A stretch of DNA of 52,823 bases. Origin: Clostridiales bacterium (GTDB lineage: Bacteria > Bacillota > Clostridia > Christensenellales > Aristaeellaceae). Numbering within the stretch: the stretch's first letter is position 1; each line of letters begins with the position of its first letter. The notes under the pieces are model-generated. The model saw nothing but the letters and a program-made list of their open reading frames with translations, did not search any database and was not told where the DNA came from. The translations under genes and the position numbers were made by a program. Of the stretch, positions 44,193 through 52,699 are shown one piece after another. Where the stretch lies: assembly GCA_012521895.1 (NCBI GenBank), contig JAAYLK010000065.1, positions 1 through 52,823 of the forward strand, in the 5' to 3' direction.

Positions 44193-44792
44193 TCAGGTTT
44201 TCTTGCTGAAGCTGATCTTGTTTTCTTTGCCGGAAAGCAGGCGGCTGATGTTGGTGCGGTGTTGGAAAATGCCCAGCGTCAGCAGAATCAGTGACCACCA
44301 GCCATAGGGATGAAAGCCACGGATGACCAGGAGCATCACAAAGCTGACAAACAGGTAGGTCAGGCTGCCAAGGGAGACAAACCTCGTAAAATAAATGACC
44401 GCGATGGCCGCGGTGGCCGCGATGCTGCCTTCCAGGGGACACAGCACCAGGATGACCGCGACGGAGCAAACAACGCCCTTGCCGCCACGAAACTGGTAGT
44501 ACACCGGCCAGTTGTGGCCGATGACCGCCAGGATGCCCGCCAGCATGGCGCCGTTGGTGCCTTCCAGTAGCCATCCAATCAGGATGGCCAGGACAGCTTT
44601 GACAAAATCGCCAAAAAACGTAATCAATCCAAGGGAGAGGCCCATCACCCGGGTGACGTTGGTCGCGCCCGAGCTTTTGCTGCCCTCATTGCGGATGTCC
44701 TTGCCTTTTAAGGCGGACAGGTAGATGCCAAAGGAAAAACTGCCTATCAGATAGGCCAGTACAGCGATGATGATCACTTTGATCCAGCTCAT
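44193..44792 (-). CDS. plsY: Acyl-phosphate:glycerol-3-phosphate acyltransferase
   Basis: Integral-membrane acyltransferase that starts phospholipid synthesis using acyl-phosphate. Signatures: GSFSFGIYLSALKGKDIR, SGATNVTRVMG and GHNWPVYYQFRGGKGV. 199 residues, ~five TM helices. The start overlaps the der stop (ATGA). Order DUF512-der-plsY is conserved in Clostridia. Confidence 0.95.
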   Translation of the reverse strand: MSWIKVIIIAVLAYLIGSFSFGIYLSALKGKDIRNEGSKSSGATNVTRVMGLSLGLITFFGDFVKAVLAILIGWLLEGTNGAMLAGILAVIGHNWPVYYQFRGGKGVVCSVAVILVLCPLEGSIAATAAIAVIYFTRFVSLGSLTYLFVSFVMLLVIRGFHPYGWWSLILLTLGIFQHRTNISRLLSGKENKISFSKKT

Positions 44793-46123
44793 CAGACGTC
44801 CTCCTGGTTACGCTCTCTTAAGAAAAAGCGGATGGGTGTGCCCGAGAAACCAAAGGCCTTGCGCATCTGGTTTTCCAGGTAGCGCTCATAAGCAAAATGA
44901 AGCAGCGTCGTGTCATTGACAAACAGTAAAAAGGCCGGGGGAAAGGTGCCCTGCTGGGTAGCGTAGAAGATTTTCAGCCGCCTGCCGCCTTCCATGGGCG
45001 GCTGCAGCGCCATCTGCGCTTCGCCGATGAGCTCATTGAGCACACCGGTGGGGATGCGCTTGCCGGCCTGGGCATACACCATGGACACCGTTTCCCAAAC
45101 CTGGTGAACGCGCTGGCCTGATTTGGCGGAGATGAACAGCACCGGGGCGTAGTTGATGAACTTCAGCCGGTCAAGAACCTCGGCATGGTATTTCTCCAGC
45201 GTGCCCGTTTCCTTTTCCAGCATGTCCCACTTGTTTACCGCGATAATGGCGGCCTTGCCCTCATCCCGGATGAGGCCCGCGATGCGCATGTCCTGTTCGG
45301 TCACGCCGTCATTGGCGTCAATCACCAGGATGGCGACTTCACACCGGCGGATGGCGGCGATGCTGCGCAGGACGGAGTAACGCTCCAGGCTCTGCTCTTC
45401 AATGCTGCGCTTGCGGCGGATGCCCGCGGTGTCGATGATGTTGTACAGGCTGCCGTCCTCGTGCTCATGCAGGGTATCAATGGCGTCCCGGGTGGTGCCG
45501 GGGATGTCGGACACCATCACGCGCTCCTGACCCAGGAGGCGGTTGGTCAGGCTGCTCTTGCCTACATTGGGCCGGCCAACAATGGCCAGGTTGACCATCT
45601 CGCCGTGCTCTTCATCCTTGCCGGTATCAGGCGGCAGGCGCTGCACAATGGCGTCCAGGAGGTCGCCCAGGCCCAGCATGTTGGTGCTGGAAATGCCAAC
45701 CGGGTCACCCAGGCCCAGCGAATAGGCCTCGTACAGGGAATCGTTGAGCCCGTCATAATCCAGCTTGTTCACCACCAACAGAATGGGTTTTTGCGCTTTG
45801 CGCAGAATGTCCGCGATTTCCTCATCCTGGTGAGTCAGTCCCTGGCGCGCGTCAATGAAAAAGCACACCAAATCGGCCGTTTCAATGGCAATCTGGGCCT
45901 GGTGGCGCATCTGGGTCAACAAAACGTCGTCTGAATCCGTATCGATGCCGCCGGTGTCAATCAGGGTGAAGATGCGGCCATTCCAAAGGGTGTCCGCGTA
46001 GATCCTGTCGCGGGTCACGCCGGGGATGTCCTCCACGATGGCGATGCGCTGTCCGGCGATGACATTAAAAAAGGTTGATTTGCCAACATTAGGCCTGCCG
46101 ATGATGGCAACAAGTGGTTTCAT
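44792..46123 (-). CDS. der: Ribosome-assembly GTPase Der (EngA)
   Basis: Tandem-GTPase for 50S maturation. Two G domains: G1 GRPNVGKSTF (8-17) with DIPGVTRDR and NKLD, then G1 GRPNVGKSSL (~185) with DIPGTTRDAID and NKWD, followed by a KH-like C-terminal domain (GTPIRFFLRERN). 443 residues. Translated after the DUF512 gene with 6 bases between. Confidence 0.97.
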   Translation of the reverse strand: MKPLVAIIGRPNVGKSTFFNVIAGQRIAIVEDIPGVTRDRIYADTLWNGRIFTLIDTGGIDTDSDDVLLTQMRHQAQIAIETADLVCFFIDARQGLTHQDEEIADILRKAQKPILLVVNKLDYDGLNDSLYEAYSLGLGDPVGISSTNMLGLGDLLDAIVQRLPPDTGKDEEHGEMVNLAIVGRPNVGKSSLTNRLLGQERVMVSDIPGTTRDAIDTLHEHEDGSLYNIIDTAGIRRKRSIEEQSLERYSVLRSIAAIRRCEVAILVIDANDGVTEQDMRIAGLIRDEGKAAIIAVNKWDMLEKETGTLEKYHAEVLDRLKFINYAPVLFISAKSGQRVHQVWETVSMVYAQAGKRIPTGVLNELIGEAQMALQPPMEGGRRLKIFYATQQGTFPPAFLLFVNDTTLLHFAYERYLENQMRKAFGFSGTPIRFFLRERNQEDV

Positions 46124-46129
46124 GGGTGT

Positions 46130-47461
46130 TTATTCCTCTCTTCCTGTTGAAACAGGAAGTATTTCACATAATGTATTTAGGAAGGCTGCGCCATTGTTCG
46201 GGAACACATGAACAGGCACCTTCAAGGCATCCTGCACATCCTGCGGGGTCAGGTCATCCAGGAACAGCTCGTTGTCGGAATTGAGCATGGTTTCACACAG
46301 CATGACGGCTTGGGCTTTTCTGCCCTTCAGCTGCGCGATTAAGTCCTGGGCCACAATCAAGCCGGACACCGTGACGCTGTCGCCAAAAAAGTCATTGCGG
46401 ATGGGAACGACTTCCACGGGAAAGTGTTCCGGGAAGTAATGTTTGACCCACTGCTGCAGGTAGGGCGCCAGCGCCGTGCCGCAAGGGAGCAGAACGGGGG
46501 AGCGGTCCTTTGCAGACAAAGCGGCGAGGGGCTGCGCCTCAGGCGCTTCCTTCAACTCCTCCTCAAACTTCCGCAGCATGCCGATGCCGTTTTCAATCTG
46601 GGCAAAGTTCTCATAGACTTCAAGAGGCGGGACAGCGCTTTCAGCGATGCTTAGGAATTCGTCCGCCGGGAACACGAAGCGTGTCCCAGTTTCATGCAGG
46701 CATTTTTCTTGAAATTCATCACAGACGGCCAATACATCCAGGGCTTCTTCCTTGGTATAGGTGCGGATGGGCGGTAGGCCTGCCCTGTGCCGGGTCAGCC
46801 CGACGGGCACCACGGCGACAGACAGCGCGTTGGGCATGAGGGCCTTCAGGTCAGTCAGGGATTGCGTGAGGGCTGCGCCATCATTCAAACCTGGAACAAG
46901 CACCAATTGGCAATGGAAGGACATTCCTTCCGCCTTTAAGCGTTCCAAGCGCTCCATCAAGAGGCTGCCGTGCTTGTTGCCAATCATTTTGACCCGTAAG
47001 TCGGCGTCCGTCGCGTGCACAGAGATGTACAGTGGGCTGGCCTTTCTGCGGATGATTCGTTCAAACTCCTTGGGACCGACATTGGACAGGGTGATGTAGT
47101 TGCCCATCAGCAGGGACAGGCGCCAGTCATCGTCCTTGACATACAGGGACTTTCGCATGCCCTTGGGCATCTGGTCCACAAAACAGAACACGCAGTTGTT
47201 GCCGCAGGTGCGGGGGTTACCTATCAGGGAATCTTCAAACTGCAAGCCCAGAGGGCGCTCCAAAGGCTTGACCAGCTCAATTGTCCTTGATTCATTGTTG
47301 CTGTCAGAAACAAGCAGTTTCAAATGCCTGGCGGATGTCAGGGCCTGGTAGTCGATTTCATCCAGCACCGGCTCACCGTTGATGGACAGCAAAATATCCC
47401 CGGGCTTGATCCGGTACCTGGCAGCCGGGCTGCCGGGTGAAACCGTTGAAATACGACGCAT
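46130..47461 (-). CDS. DUF512 radical-SAM protein with N-terminal PDZ domain
   Basis: A 443-residue protein: PDZ-like domain (~1-60; GSPAARYRIKPGDILLSING), a radical-SAM-like core whose cluster motif is CGNNCVFCFVDQMPKG (Cys-X3-Cys-X2-Cys), then the DUF512 C-terminal domain. The biochemical role is unknown, but the gene is fixed next to der in Clostridia. I chose ATG 47461 behind GGAGGG; the open frame extends 31 codons upstream, across the promoter, and that part is not family-like. Confidence 0.9.
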   Translation of the reverse strand: MRRISTVSPGSPAARYRIKPGDILLSINGEPVLDEIDYQALTSARHLKLLVSDSNNESRTIELVKPLERPLGLQFEDSLIGNPRTCGNNCVFCFVDQMPKGMRKSLYVKDDDWRLSLLMGNYITLSNVGPKEFERIIRRKASPLYISVHATDADLRVKMIGNKHGSLLMERLERLKAEGMSFHCQLVLVPGLNDGAALTQSLTDLKALMPNALSVAVVPVGLTRHRAGLPPIRTYTKEEALDVLAVCDEFQEKCLHETGTRFVFPADEFLSIAESAVPPLEVYENFAQIENGIGMLRKFEEELKEAPEAQPLAALSAKDRSPVLLPCGTALAPYLQQWVKHYFPEHFPVEVVPIRNDFFGDSVTVSGLIVAQDLIAQLKGRKAQAVMLCETMLNSDNELFLDDLTPQDVQDALKVPVHVFPNNGAAFLNTLCEILPVSTGREE

Positions 47462-47485
47462 GATCTGCCCTCCAATCCACACTGC

Positions 47486-47514
47486 ATTATGCTGGAACGC
47501 TGAAAAACTGTCAA
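47486..47514 (-). promoter_or_regulatory. Promoter for DUF512-der-plsY
   Basis: On the minus strand: consensus -35 TTGACA (47509-47514), 17-bp spacer, -10 CATAAT (47486-47491), about 25 bases before the ATG. It abuts, back to back, the tRNA promoter at 47522. Confidence 0.75.
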
Positions 47515-47521
47515 GTTTTCG

Positions 47522-47550
47522 TTGACGCGACACCGCTTCTGTGGTATATT
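47522..47550 (+). promoter_or_regulatory. Promoter for tRNA-Ser
   Basis: -35 TTGACG (47522-47527), 17-bp spacer, -10 TATATT (47545-47550); transcription would start about 13 bases before the mature tRNA. Confidence 0.75.
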
Positions 47551-47569
47551 GCAACTCGGCCCGTCAAAT

Positions 47570-47660
47570 GGAGAGTTGGCTGAGTGGTCGAAGGCGCACG
47601 ACTGGAAATCGTGTTCACGTTAATAGCGTGACCAGGGTTCAAATCCCTGACTCTCCGCCA
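47570..47660 (+). tRNA. tRNA-Ser (anticodon GGA), CCA encoded
   Basis: Class II tRNA of 91 bases. The acceptor arms GGAGAGT and ACTCTCC pair, the D-arm includes GGCTGAGTGG, and the anticodon stem ACGA/TCGT encloses GGA at 47604-47606 (decodes UCC/UCU). A long variable arm (GTTCACG...CGTGAC) and TTCAAAT T-loop are present, with CCA encoded at the 3' end. Stand-alone gene with its own promoter and terminator. Confidence 0.97.
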
Positions 47661-47667
47661 TAAGCGA

Positions 47668-47706
47668 AAGCCCCTTGGTTTCAAGTGAACCAAGGGGCTT
47701 ATTTAT
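47668..47706 (+). terminator. Intrinsic terminator of tRNA-Ser
   Basis: A perfect 13-bp stem (47668-47680 with 47688-47700, loop TCAAGTG) is followed by the short A/T run ATTTAT. Confidence 0.85.
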
Positions 47707-47900
47707 GCAACCACTGAGCTTAGCCAAGGTTTCGTTATTTTCTACTTTTGGTCAATCCGTCAGCGTCGAACTTTCAATTAGCATAAGAATTTTTCGCTGA
47801 GAATCATACTTTTTGCATCGTTAACTTCAGTATTTCAAAGGCACGATGAATCAACTTGAAGTTTAAGCTCGGAAGGACAAGTCAGGCCAGACTGATGGAG
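47707..47900. other. Non-coding A/T-richer spacer
   Basis: About 190 bases between the tRNA terminator and the stop of the proline-rich protein gene. I see no open frame, no repeated tRNA end and no clear terminator for the minus-strand gene. Confidence 0.5.
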
Positions 47901-48785
47901 TTAATCCATTAAAGCGATCAAAGCATACATGCGCTCAAGATACTCAGGATTTTCCAGCGAGAAGGGGGTTATTCCGGCCAGGTTGGTTTTATACTTGATC
48001 GCGCAGTTCACATACAGCAGCACCTTTGGGTCGGTGTTGAAACGGATGCCGACATCCACCGGCACGCCAAAGGGAATGTTTTCTTTTTTCAATTTTGAGG
48101 TGTTGATTGTTTTCACCCCGGCAATGTCAGGGAAGAAGGTCATGAAATCCTTTGAAAGGGTAACACCGGAAGACACCAGGGGCGAGGCGATGACAATGCC
48201 GTTTTGTACAGTCAGTTTTACTTCACCCACCTTGTGCATGGCATTTGAAATCAGGGGGATGTAATACTCTCCATCCACTAACAAATCCAGGGGGGTGAAC
48301 ATTTCATACCCCTTTGTCAGGTCACCCCTGTACATCAAGAACAGCGGCCCTTCCGTGGTCACAAATTTACCGGTGCTGGGGATGCTTGTGCTCGGTTTAC
48401 CCTGGTTGGTTCCGCCGCCGGGCACCGTTGGGATTTTTGGCGGCTCAACGGGCGGATCTTTCTTGAGAGGGGGGCTCAGAGGCTTGAGGCCCGGATCAAG
48501 TGGCTTGATGTCAGGCGGTGAAATCTTTGTCGTTGGGGGAATAACAATGGGAGGATTTAAAGGTTTAATGCCTGGATTGATGGGATTGATTTGAACCGGT
48601 GGATTAATTTTGACTGGCGGATCATTGTTGACTGGCGGATCAATCTTGGTCGTCGGTGGAGTAAGTTTGGGAATGTCAATGAGTGGGGGGTTGAGGGGGA
48701 GCGGAAGCTGCAAAGCGGATACCTGGGAGAGGACCAGGACGAGCAGCAGGATGGTCATCAGCAGTCTTGCAAGCGGCTTCTTCAT
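47901..48785 (-). CDS. Exported diproline-rich protein of unknown function
   Basis: A 294-residue secreted protein. A signal peptide (MKKPLARLLMTILLLVLVLSQVSA) is followed by ~100 residues made of short PP-containing units (DPPVKINPPVQINPI, PLNPPIVIPPTTKISPP); I count 11 diprolines there. The C-terminal ~150 residues (from ~KFVTTEGPLFLMYRGD) form a separate beta-rich domain I do not recognise. The ATG follows AAAGAGGTG. The proline stretch would make an extended spacer through the wall, with the C-terminal domain outside, and would need EF-P for translation. Base composition is lower in G+C than the neighbours. It lies alone between the tRNA and a broken regulator. Confidence 0.75.
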   Translation of the reverse strand: MKKPLARLLMTILLLVLVLSQVSALQLPLPLNPPLIDIPKLTPPTTKIDPPVNNDPPVKINPPVQINPINPGIKPLNPPIVIPPTTKISPPDIKPLDPGLKPLSPPLKKDPPVEPPKIPTVPGGGTNQGKPSTSIPSTGKFVTTEGPLFLMYRGDLTKGYEMFTPLDLLVDGEYYIPLISNAMHKVGEVKLTVQNGIVIASPLVSSGVTLSKDFMTFFPDIAGVKTINTSKLKKENIPFGVPVDVGIRFNTDPKVLLYVNCAIKYKTNLAGITPFSLENPEYLERMYALIALMD

Positions 48786-49114
48786 GCTTAGACACCTCTT
48801 TCCTTTTCAGTTGTATAGCCACCTATGGTCACTGTAGCGGCGATCCGGACTGACAACAACTGCCTCTATGGGTAGAAGAGGATAAAAAAGCCAAGAAGGT
48901 GACCTATCTAAAAGGATAGGGGAGCGAAAAGATGAGTAACCATCTATGATGCTAAGGGAGTCCAGGCTTCTGTCAGCCAATTTTTTTCAAAAAACATATT
49001 TGTCTCATCATTCAATACAATGTTGACGTGTGTGCGGAAAGGCTGTTCATGAAAACTTCCAAAAAGGCACAAAGCGTGATATAGTGATACAAATCCAAAA
49101 GGAAGTTCTACGGA
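48786..49114. other. Non-coding region between two divergent genes, A/T-richer
   Basis: About 330 bases with no supportable gene. It contains two small hairpins, CCTATC/GATAGG (48902-48919 region) and GATG/CATC nearby, and a possible weak promoter for the plus-strand regulator (TATAGT near 49080). A riboswitch-like look could not be matched to any class I know. Confidence 0.4.
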
Positions 49115-50530
49115 ATGAAGCGGGAGGCCAGGCCACAGCGGCCCGATACAGGGCCGTCCAAAATCAATCTCCGGTATCAAAAGAAATCCGTTTACGCAGG
49201 GCCGGCACAGGCTTTGGCTTCTGTTCGCCTGCCGATGCTTCCATATATGCTGATCTTTTCCCTGGCGCCGATTTTTCCAAATTTCAAAAACAGCATGGCA
49301 GCCTATTCAGAAGGCGTTTTCAACCTGAACGGCATGTTTGTGATGGGCATCGGTTTCTCGCTGGGAATCGGTCTGATTTCGCTGGTTGTTCATCCGCAGC
49401 GCCTGGTCCGACTTGCACGGATGTTGTCCATCCTGACAACGGCCTTTTTTCTGGGATGGATGTTTACGCCTCAATCAGTCATCAACCCATGGATGGGCTT
49501 GATGTTCAGCCTGGGCCTAGGAGGATGTGCCGGCATCGCGCTCTTTAGTTTTACCTATGCCCTCAATGACATGGAGCGTCTGATCGGCGCGGCCCTCACC
49601 GTGCTGTTTTGCATCCTCAGCCAGATTGTCTTAAGCTTTTAGCCTCTCAGTGAAATCAGCGGCCCTGTGTATCTTGGCGCGCAGGTAGCGGTGACCTTGG
49701 TCTGCTTCCAGTTTTTTAACACAGAGGTATATCTGGACAACGCCAGTACTACGATAGAAAAGAACAACAAAACACTGTCAGTCGCGCTGTAGTTCTTTTT
49801 CGCTCACCGGGCTGTGGTGTTCTTTTTCAGTTACCTGCCCAGGACCCACCAGCCTGTATTGAACGGAGCGGTCGGCATCGCGCTTTTAGCCATCTGCCTG
49901 TTGATATACTTTGTTTTTCGTTTCAACATTTGGTACATGTGCGCCTTTTTCTTCATCGGCATGCTCGCGAGCGCTGTGGAGCAGTTAATTTTCCATGATT
50001 CCGGCAGCCTGGTAGTCTTTGACATCCTGCAGGGTTTCTCGTACATGGGCTATATCGCTTCCTATTACTTGCTAGGATATGCCTTGAGCCGCAATGTGGA
50101 TTACAAGCGTTTTCGCTTCATCATCCTGATTATCTTCAACGCTTCGCTTCTTTTCCACTTGCTTCCTGGTACCCTTGCGCATCGAGTGCCGGAGTCCATG
50201 CTGATGATTGGTACCGTGCTTACCCTTGTGCTGTTTGTCGTCTTTGTTTTGCTGGCGCCGGTCTTCTCCCAAATGATGTTTCCCGGTGAACCCAGCAAGT
50301 TTGAGGACGCCAGCCTGCGCTTGATGCGGGAAAAAGGGTTCACTGCCAGGGAGCAGGAAATCACCAGGCTGCTGCTGGAAGGCAAACTGATCAAGGAATG
50401 CGCTTATGCGCTGGGGGTCTCTGAGCACACCATCAAATTCCACGCGAAGAACATTTATCGAAAACTGGGTATTGGCGGCAGGTCCGAGCTGCTGAATGTG
50501 TTCATGCAATTGAATCAGTCTTCACAGTAA
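49115..50530 (+). pseudogene. LuxR-type regulator with polytopic membrane sensor domain, interrupted by two in-frame TAG codons
   Basis: One continuous 472-codon frame encodes a membrane protein with about 12 hydrophobic segments followed by a C-terminal LuxR helix-turn-helix (FTAREQEITRLLLEGKLIKE, ALGVSEHTIKFHAKNIYRKL). It is broken by TAG at 49640-49642 (codon 176) and TAG at 49790-49792 (codon 226), with no frameshift. The 49 codons between the stops still read as a plausible membrane protein, and GTG/ATG starts after the second stop could yield a shorter 238-residue C-terminal product with the HTH. The start ATG 49115 has GGAAG upstream. Similar MFS-like/LuxR fusions occur in gut Bacillota and Actinomycetota. 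Most likely a recently dying gene. Confidence 0.8.
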
Positions 50531-50558
50531 CATCAAATCGAGCTTTTTTGTTGCAACC

Positions 50559-50626
50559 TTGATTGAATCAATCATCAGCGTCTTTCATACAACCTGAATT
50601 CAAAGCGGTCAAGCCGTTTTGACCGC
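50559..50626 (+). promoter_or_regulatory. Two dyads upstream of ackA (possible operators)
   Basis: A perfect palindrome TTGATTGAATCAA (50559-50571) is followed by an 8-bp inverted repeat GCGGTCAA/TTGACCGC (50605-50612 with 50619-50626, loop 6). Neither is followed by a T-run. They lie 180-240 bases before ackA, in a 270-base gene-free stretch after the broken regulator. Confidence 0.4.
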
Positions 50627-50755
50627 AAGCTATTCAAATTGAAATTGATTGGCCGGGCATAGGGTTGATATCCCGGTGCTGACGCTGATTGCCATGCAGC
50701 AATATGGCGCTTTTTCACGGGATTGCGTGCATTTTTGCCTATGAAAAAACCCGAT

Positions 50756-50784
50756 TTTAGAGTACAATACATTCGTTCTATTAT
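50756..50784 (+). promoter_or_regulatory. Probable promoter for ackA-rnhA
   Basis: The A/T-rich stretch just before ackA holds a possible -35 TTTAGA and -10 TATTAT at 17-bp spacing. An alternative -10 TACAAT (50763-50768) is better, but its -35 is poor. Exact placement is uncertain. Confidence 0.35.
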
Positions 50785-50801
50785 ACAAGGAGGTCTTTTG
50801 G

Positions 50802-52004
50802 ATGAAGATTTTGATTGTGAATGCCGGTTCATCCTCATTAAAGTACCAGCTCATTGACATGGTGCAGGAAACCACCGTGGCGAAGGGCCTGATTGAACGC
50901 ATTGGGATTCCCGGCAGCAAGCTGAAGCAGACTGTGGGGGAAGACAAATATCAGGTAGAAATGCCCATGAATGACCACATTGAAGCCAGCAAACAGATGC
51001 TTGCGGCTTTGATGCACGCGGAGCATGGCGTCCTGCGCAGCATGGATGAAATTGGCGCAGTCGGCCACCGCGTTGTGCATGGGGGAGAACACTTCACCGC
51101 TTCATCCATCATTGATGATGACTGCATCAAGGCCATTGAGGAAAACAGCCAGTTCGCGCCTTTGCACAACCCAGCCAACCTCATGGGCATCAAGGCCACC
51201 AAAACCGTTATGCCCAACACGCCCATGGTGGCGGTGTTTGACACAGCCTTCCACCAGACCATGCCTGCCAAAAGCTTCCTGTACGGCTTCCCGATGGATT
51301 ACTACAGCCGTCTGAAGGTGCGCCGTTACGGCTTCCATGGCACCAGCCACCGCTTTGTCAGCGAGCAGGCCGCCCAGTTCCTGGGCAAGGACATCAAAGA
51401 CCTGCGCATCATCACCTGCCACCTTGGCAACGGCTCCTCCTTAAGCGCCGTCCATGGGGGAAAGAGTGTGGACACCAGTATGGGCCTGACGCCTCTGGAA
51501 GGCGTGCTGATGGGAACCCGCAGCGGTTCTGTGGACCCGGCCAGCCTGCAGTTTATCATGAACCATGAAGGCATGGACATCAACCAGATGGTGGATGTGC
51601 TCAACAAAAAATCCGGCTTGCTGGGCGTCAGCGGTTTGAGCAGCGACATGCGCGACGTGGAAGACGCGGCGGCCAAGGGGAACAAGCATGCCCAGATCGC
51701 GCTGGACATCCTGCACAATGGCATCCGCAAGTACATCGGCGCCTATGCCGCCGTGATGGGTGGCGTGGACGCGGTGGTCTTCACTGCCGGAATCGGCGAG
51801 AATTCACCCGAACTGCGTGAAGAAGTCATCAAGGACTTTGAGTACATGGGCATGAAGCTGGACCCACAGAAAAACAAGGTGCGCGGCGTACTCGCTGACA
51901 TTTCTGCGGCTGACAGCAAGGTCAAAGTGCTGGTCATCCCCACCAATGAAGAGCTGGTCATCGCCAGGGATACCCTGGAACTGGTTGGCGAAAGCCAAGG
52001 CTAA
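50802..52004 (+). CDS. ackA: Acetate kinase
   Basis: Makes ATP and acetate from acetyl-phosphate in fermentative metabolism. Signatures NAGSSSLKYQLI (residues 6-17), GHRVVHGGEHF, HGTSHRFVSEQAA, CHLGNGSSLSAVHGGKSVDT and MGTRSGSVDPA are intact; 400 residues. Strong AAGGAGG site. No pta gene is adjacent, so acetyl-phosphate comes from elsewhere. rnhA follows after three bases. ATP from acetate kinase plus Rnf-driven ion pumping is a typical energy pair in anaerobic fermenters. Confidence 0.97.
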   Translation: MKILIVNAGSSSLKYQLIDMVQETTVAKGLIERIGIPGSKLKQTVGEDKYQVEMPMNDHIEASKQMLAALMHAEHGVLRSMDEIGAVGHRVVHGGEHFTASSIIDDDCIKAIEENSQFAPLHNPANLMGIKATKTVMPNTPMVAVFDTAFHQTMPAKSFLYGFPMDYYSRLKVRRYGFHGTSHRFVSEQAAQFLGKDIKDLRIITCHLGNGSSLSAVHGGKSVDTSMGLTPLEGVLMGTRSGSVDPASLQFIMNHEGMDINQMVDVLNKKSGLLGVSGLSSDMRDVEDAAAKGNKHAQIALDILHNGIRKYIGAYAAVMGGVDAVVFTAGIGENSPELREEVIKDFEYMGMKLDPQKNKVRGVLADISAADSKVKVLVIPTNEELVIARDTLELVGESQG

Positions 52005-52007
52005 GGA

Positions 52008-52550
52008 ATGACACAAGCCTTGCGCGCGGTACAACTGTACACAGACGGTGCCTGCTCCGGAAACCCGGGGCCCGGGGGATGGGCGGCCATCCTCAAGTTT
52101 GGACAGCACATAAAAGAACTCAGCGGTTCCATGCCGCACACCACCAACAACCGCATGGAACTGTTCGCGGTCATCAGCGGCCTTGGCGCGTTGAAAGAAA
52201 GCTGCCAGGTGACAGTGTTTTCGGATTCCACCTATGTCGTGGATGCTTTCAACAAGCACTGGGTGGACAACTGGCAAAAGAACGGCTGGAAGACTGCCGA
52301 TAAGAAGCCGGTGGAAAACCAAGACCTATGGCGCCTGCTGATGCTGACCATGCGCAAGCACCAGGTGAAGTATGAGAAGGTGCCCGGCCACGCAGATCAT
52401 GCGGAGAACAACCGCTGTGATGAGCTGGCGAAGGCCGCGATTCAAACCTTGCTTGCGCAGAACAATCCGGCCGCATCGGTTCCTGTGGCCGAGAAGCCGG
52501 CGAGTGATGATGCCAAGGCGGCAGGGGAGACGAAACAGGGGGATCAATAG
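52008..52550 (+). CDS. rnhA: Ribonuclease HI
   Basis: Type 1 RNase H degrading RNA in RNA:DNA hybrids. Catalytic residues: Asp13 (YTDGACSGNPG), Glu51 (NNRMELFAV), Asp73 (FSDSTYVVDA) and Asp138 (NNRCDELA), with the His128 loop PGHADHAENN. The ~30-residue C-terminal tail is Ala/Pro/Lys-rich and not part of the fold. It ends in TAG, three bases after ackA begins the pair. Confidence 0.96.
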   Translation: MTQALRAVQLYTDGACSGNPGPGGWAAILKFGQHIKELSGSMPHTTNNRMELFAVISGLGALKESCQVTVFSDSTYVVDAFNKHWVDNWQKNGWKTADKKPVENQDLWRLLMLTMRKHQVKYEKVPGHADHAENNRCDELAKAAIQTLLAQNNPAASVPVAEKPASDDAKAAGETKQGDQ

Positions 52551-52571
52551 TCAGTCAGGGGCGTATGTAAC

Positions 52572-52602
52572 CCGAGTCTATAATCCGAGTTTATAATCCG
52601 AG
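52572..52602 (+). repeat. Tandem 13-bp repeat
   Basis: CCGAGTCTATAAT (52572-52584), CCGAGTTTATAAT (52585-52597) and a third partial CCGAG (52598-52602): period 13, one mismatch. It lies just after rnhA and could be an iteron-like protein site or slippage product. Confidence 0.7.
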
Positions 52603-52634
52603 GCAGCCTCAAACCCCTTATATGTATTCAAACC

Positions 52635-52680
52635 AACTCTATCTATTCGCGAAAGGCTTCTTTTGCGAATAGATAGGGTT
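52635..52680 (+). terminator. Very long hairpin, likely terminator of ackA-rnhA
   Basis: A 21-bp stem (52635-52655 with 52660-52680, two G-T pairs) with a four-base loop GCTT, followed by TTCTT. The inner arms are CTATCTATTCGC/GCGAATAGATAG. It is longer and more symmetrical than usual terminators and sits about 20 bases from the IS end. Confidence 0.55.
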
Positions 52681-52699
52681 TTCTTGGAAGAGATTGATT

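Noticed and set aside
48880..48970. Riboswitch, such as a c-di-GMP or Mn2+ class
   Set aside because: Hairpins are short and the conserved core bases of those classes are not present.
47570..49114. Genomic island integrated at tRNA-Ser
   Set aside because: No integrase and no second copy of the tRNA 3' end (TCAAATCCCTGACTCTCC) are visible downstream.
49640..49792. Genome-wide recoding of TAG as a sense codon
   Set aside because: polC and rnhA end at TAG at exactly the expected family length, so TAG is a working stop here.
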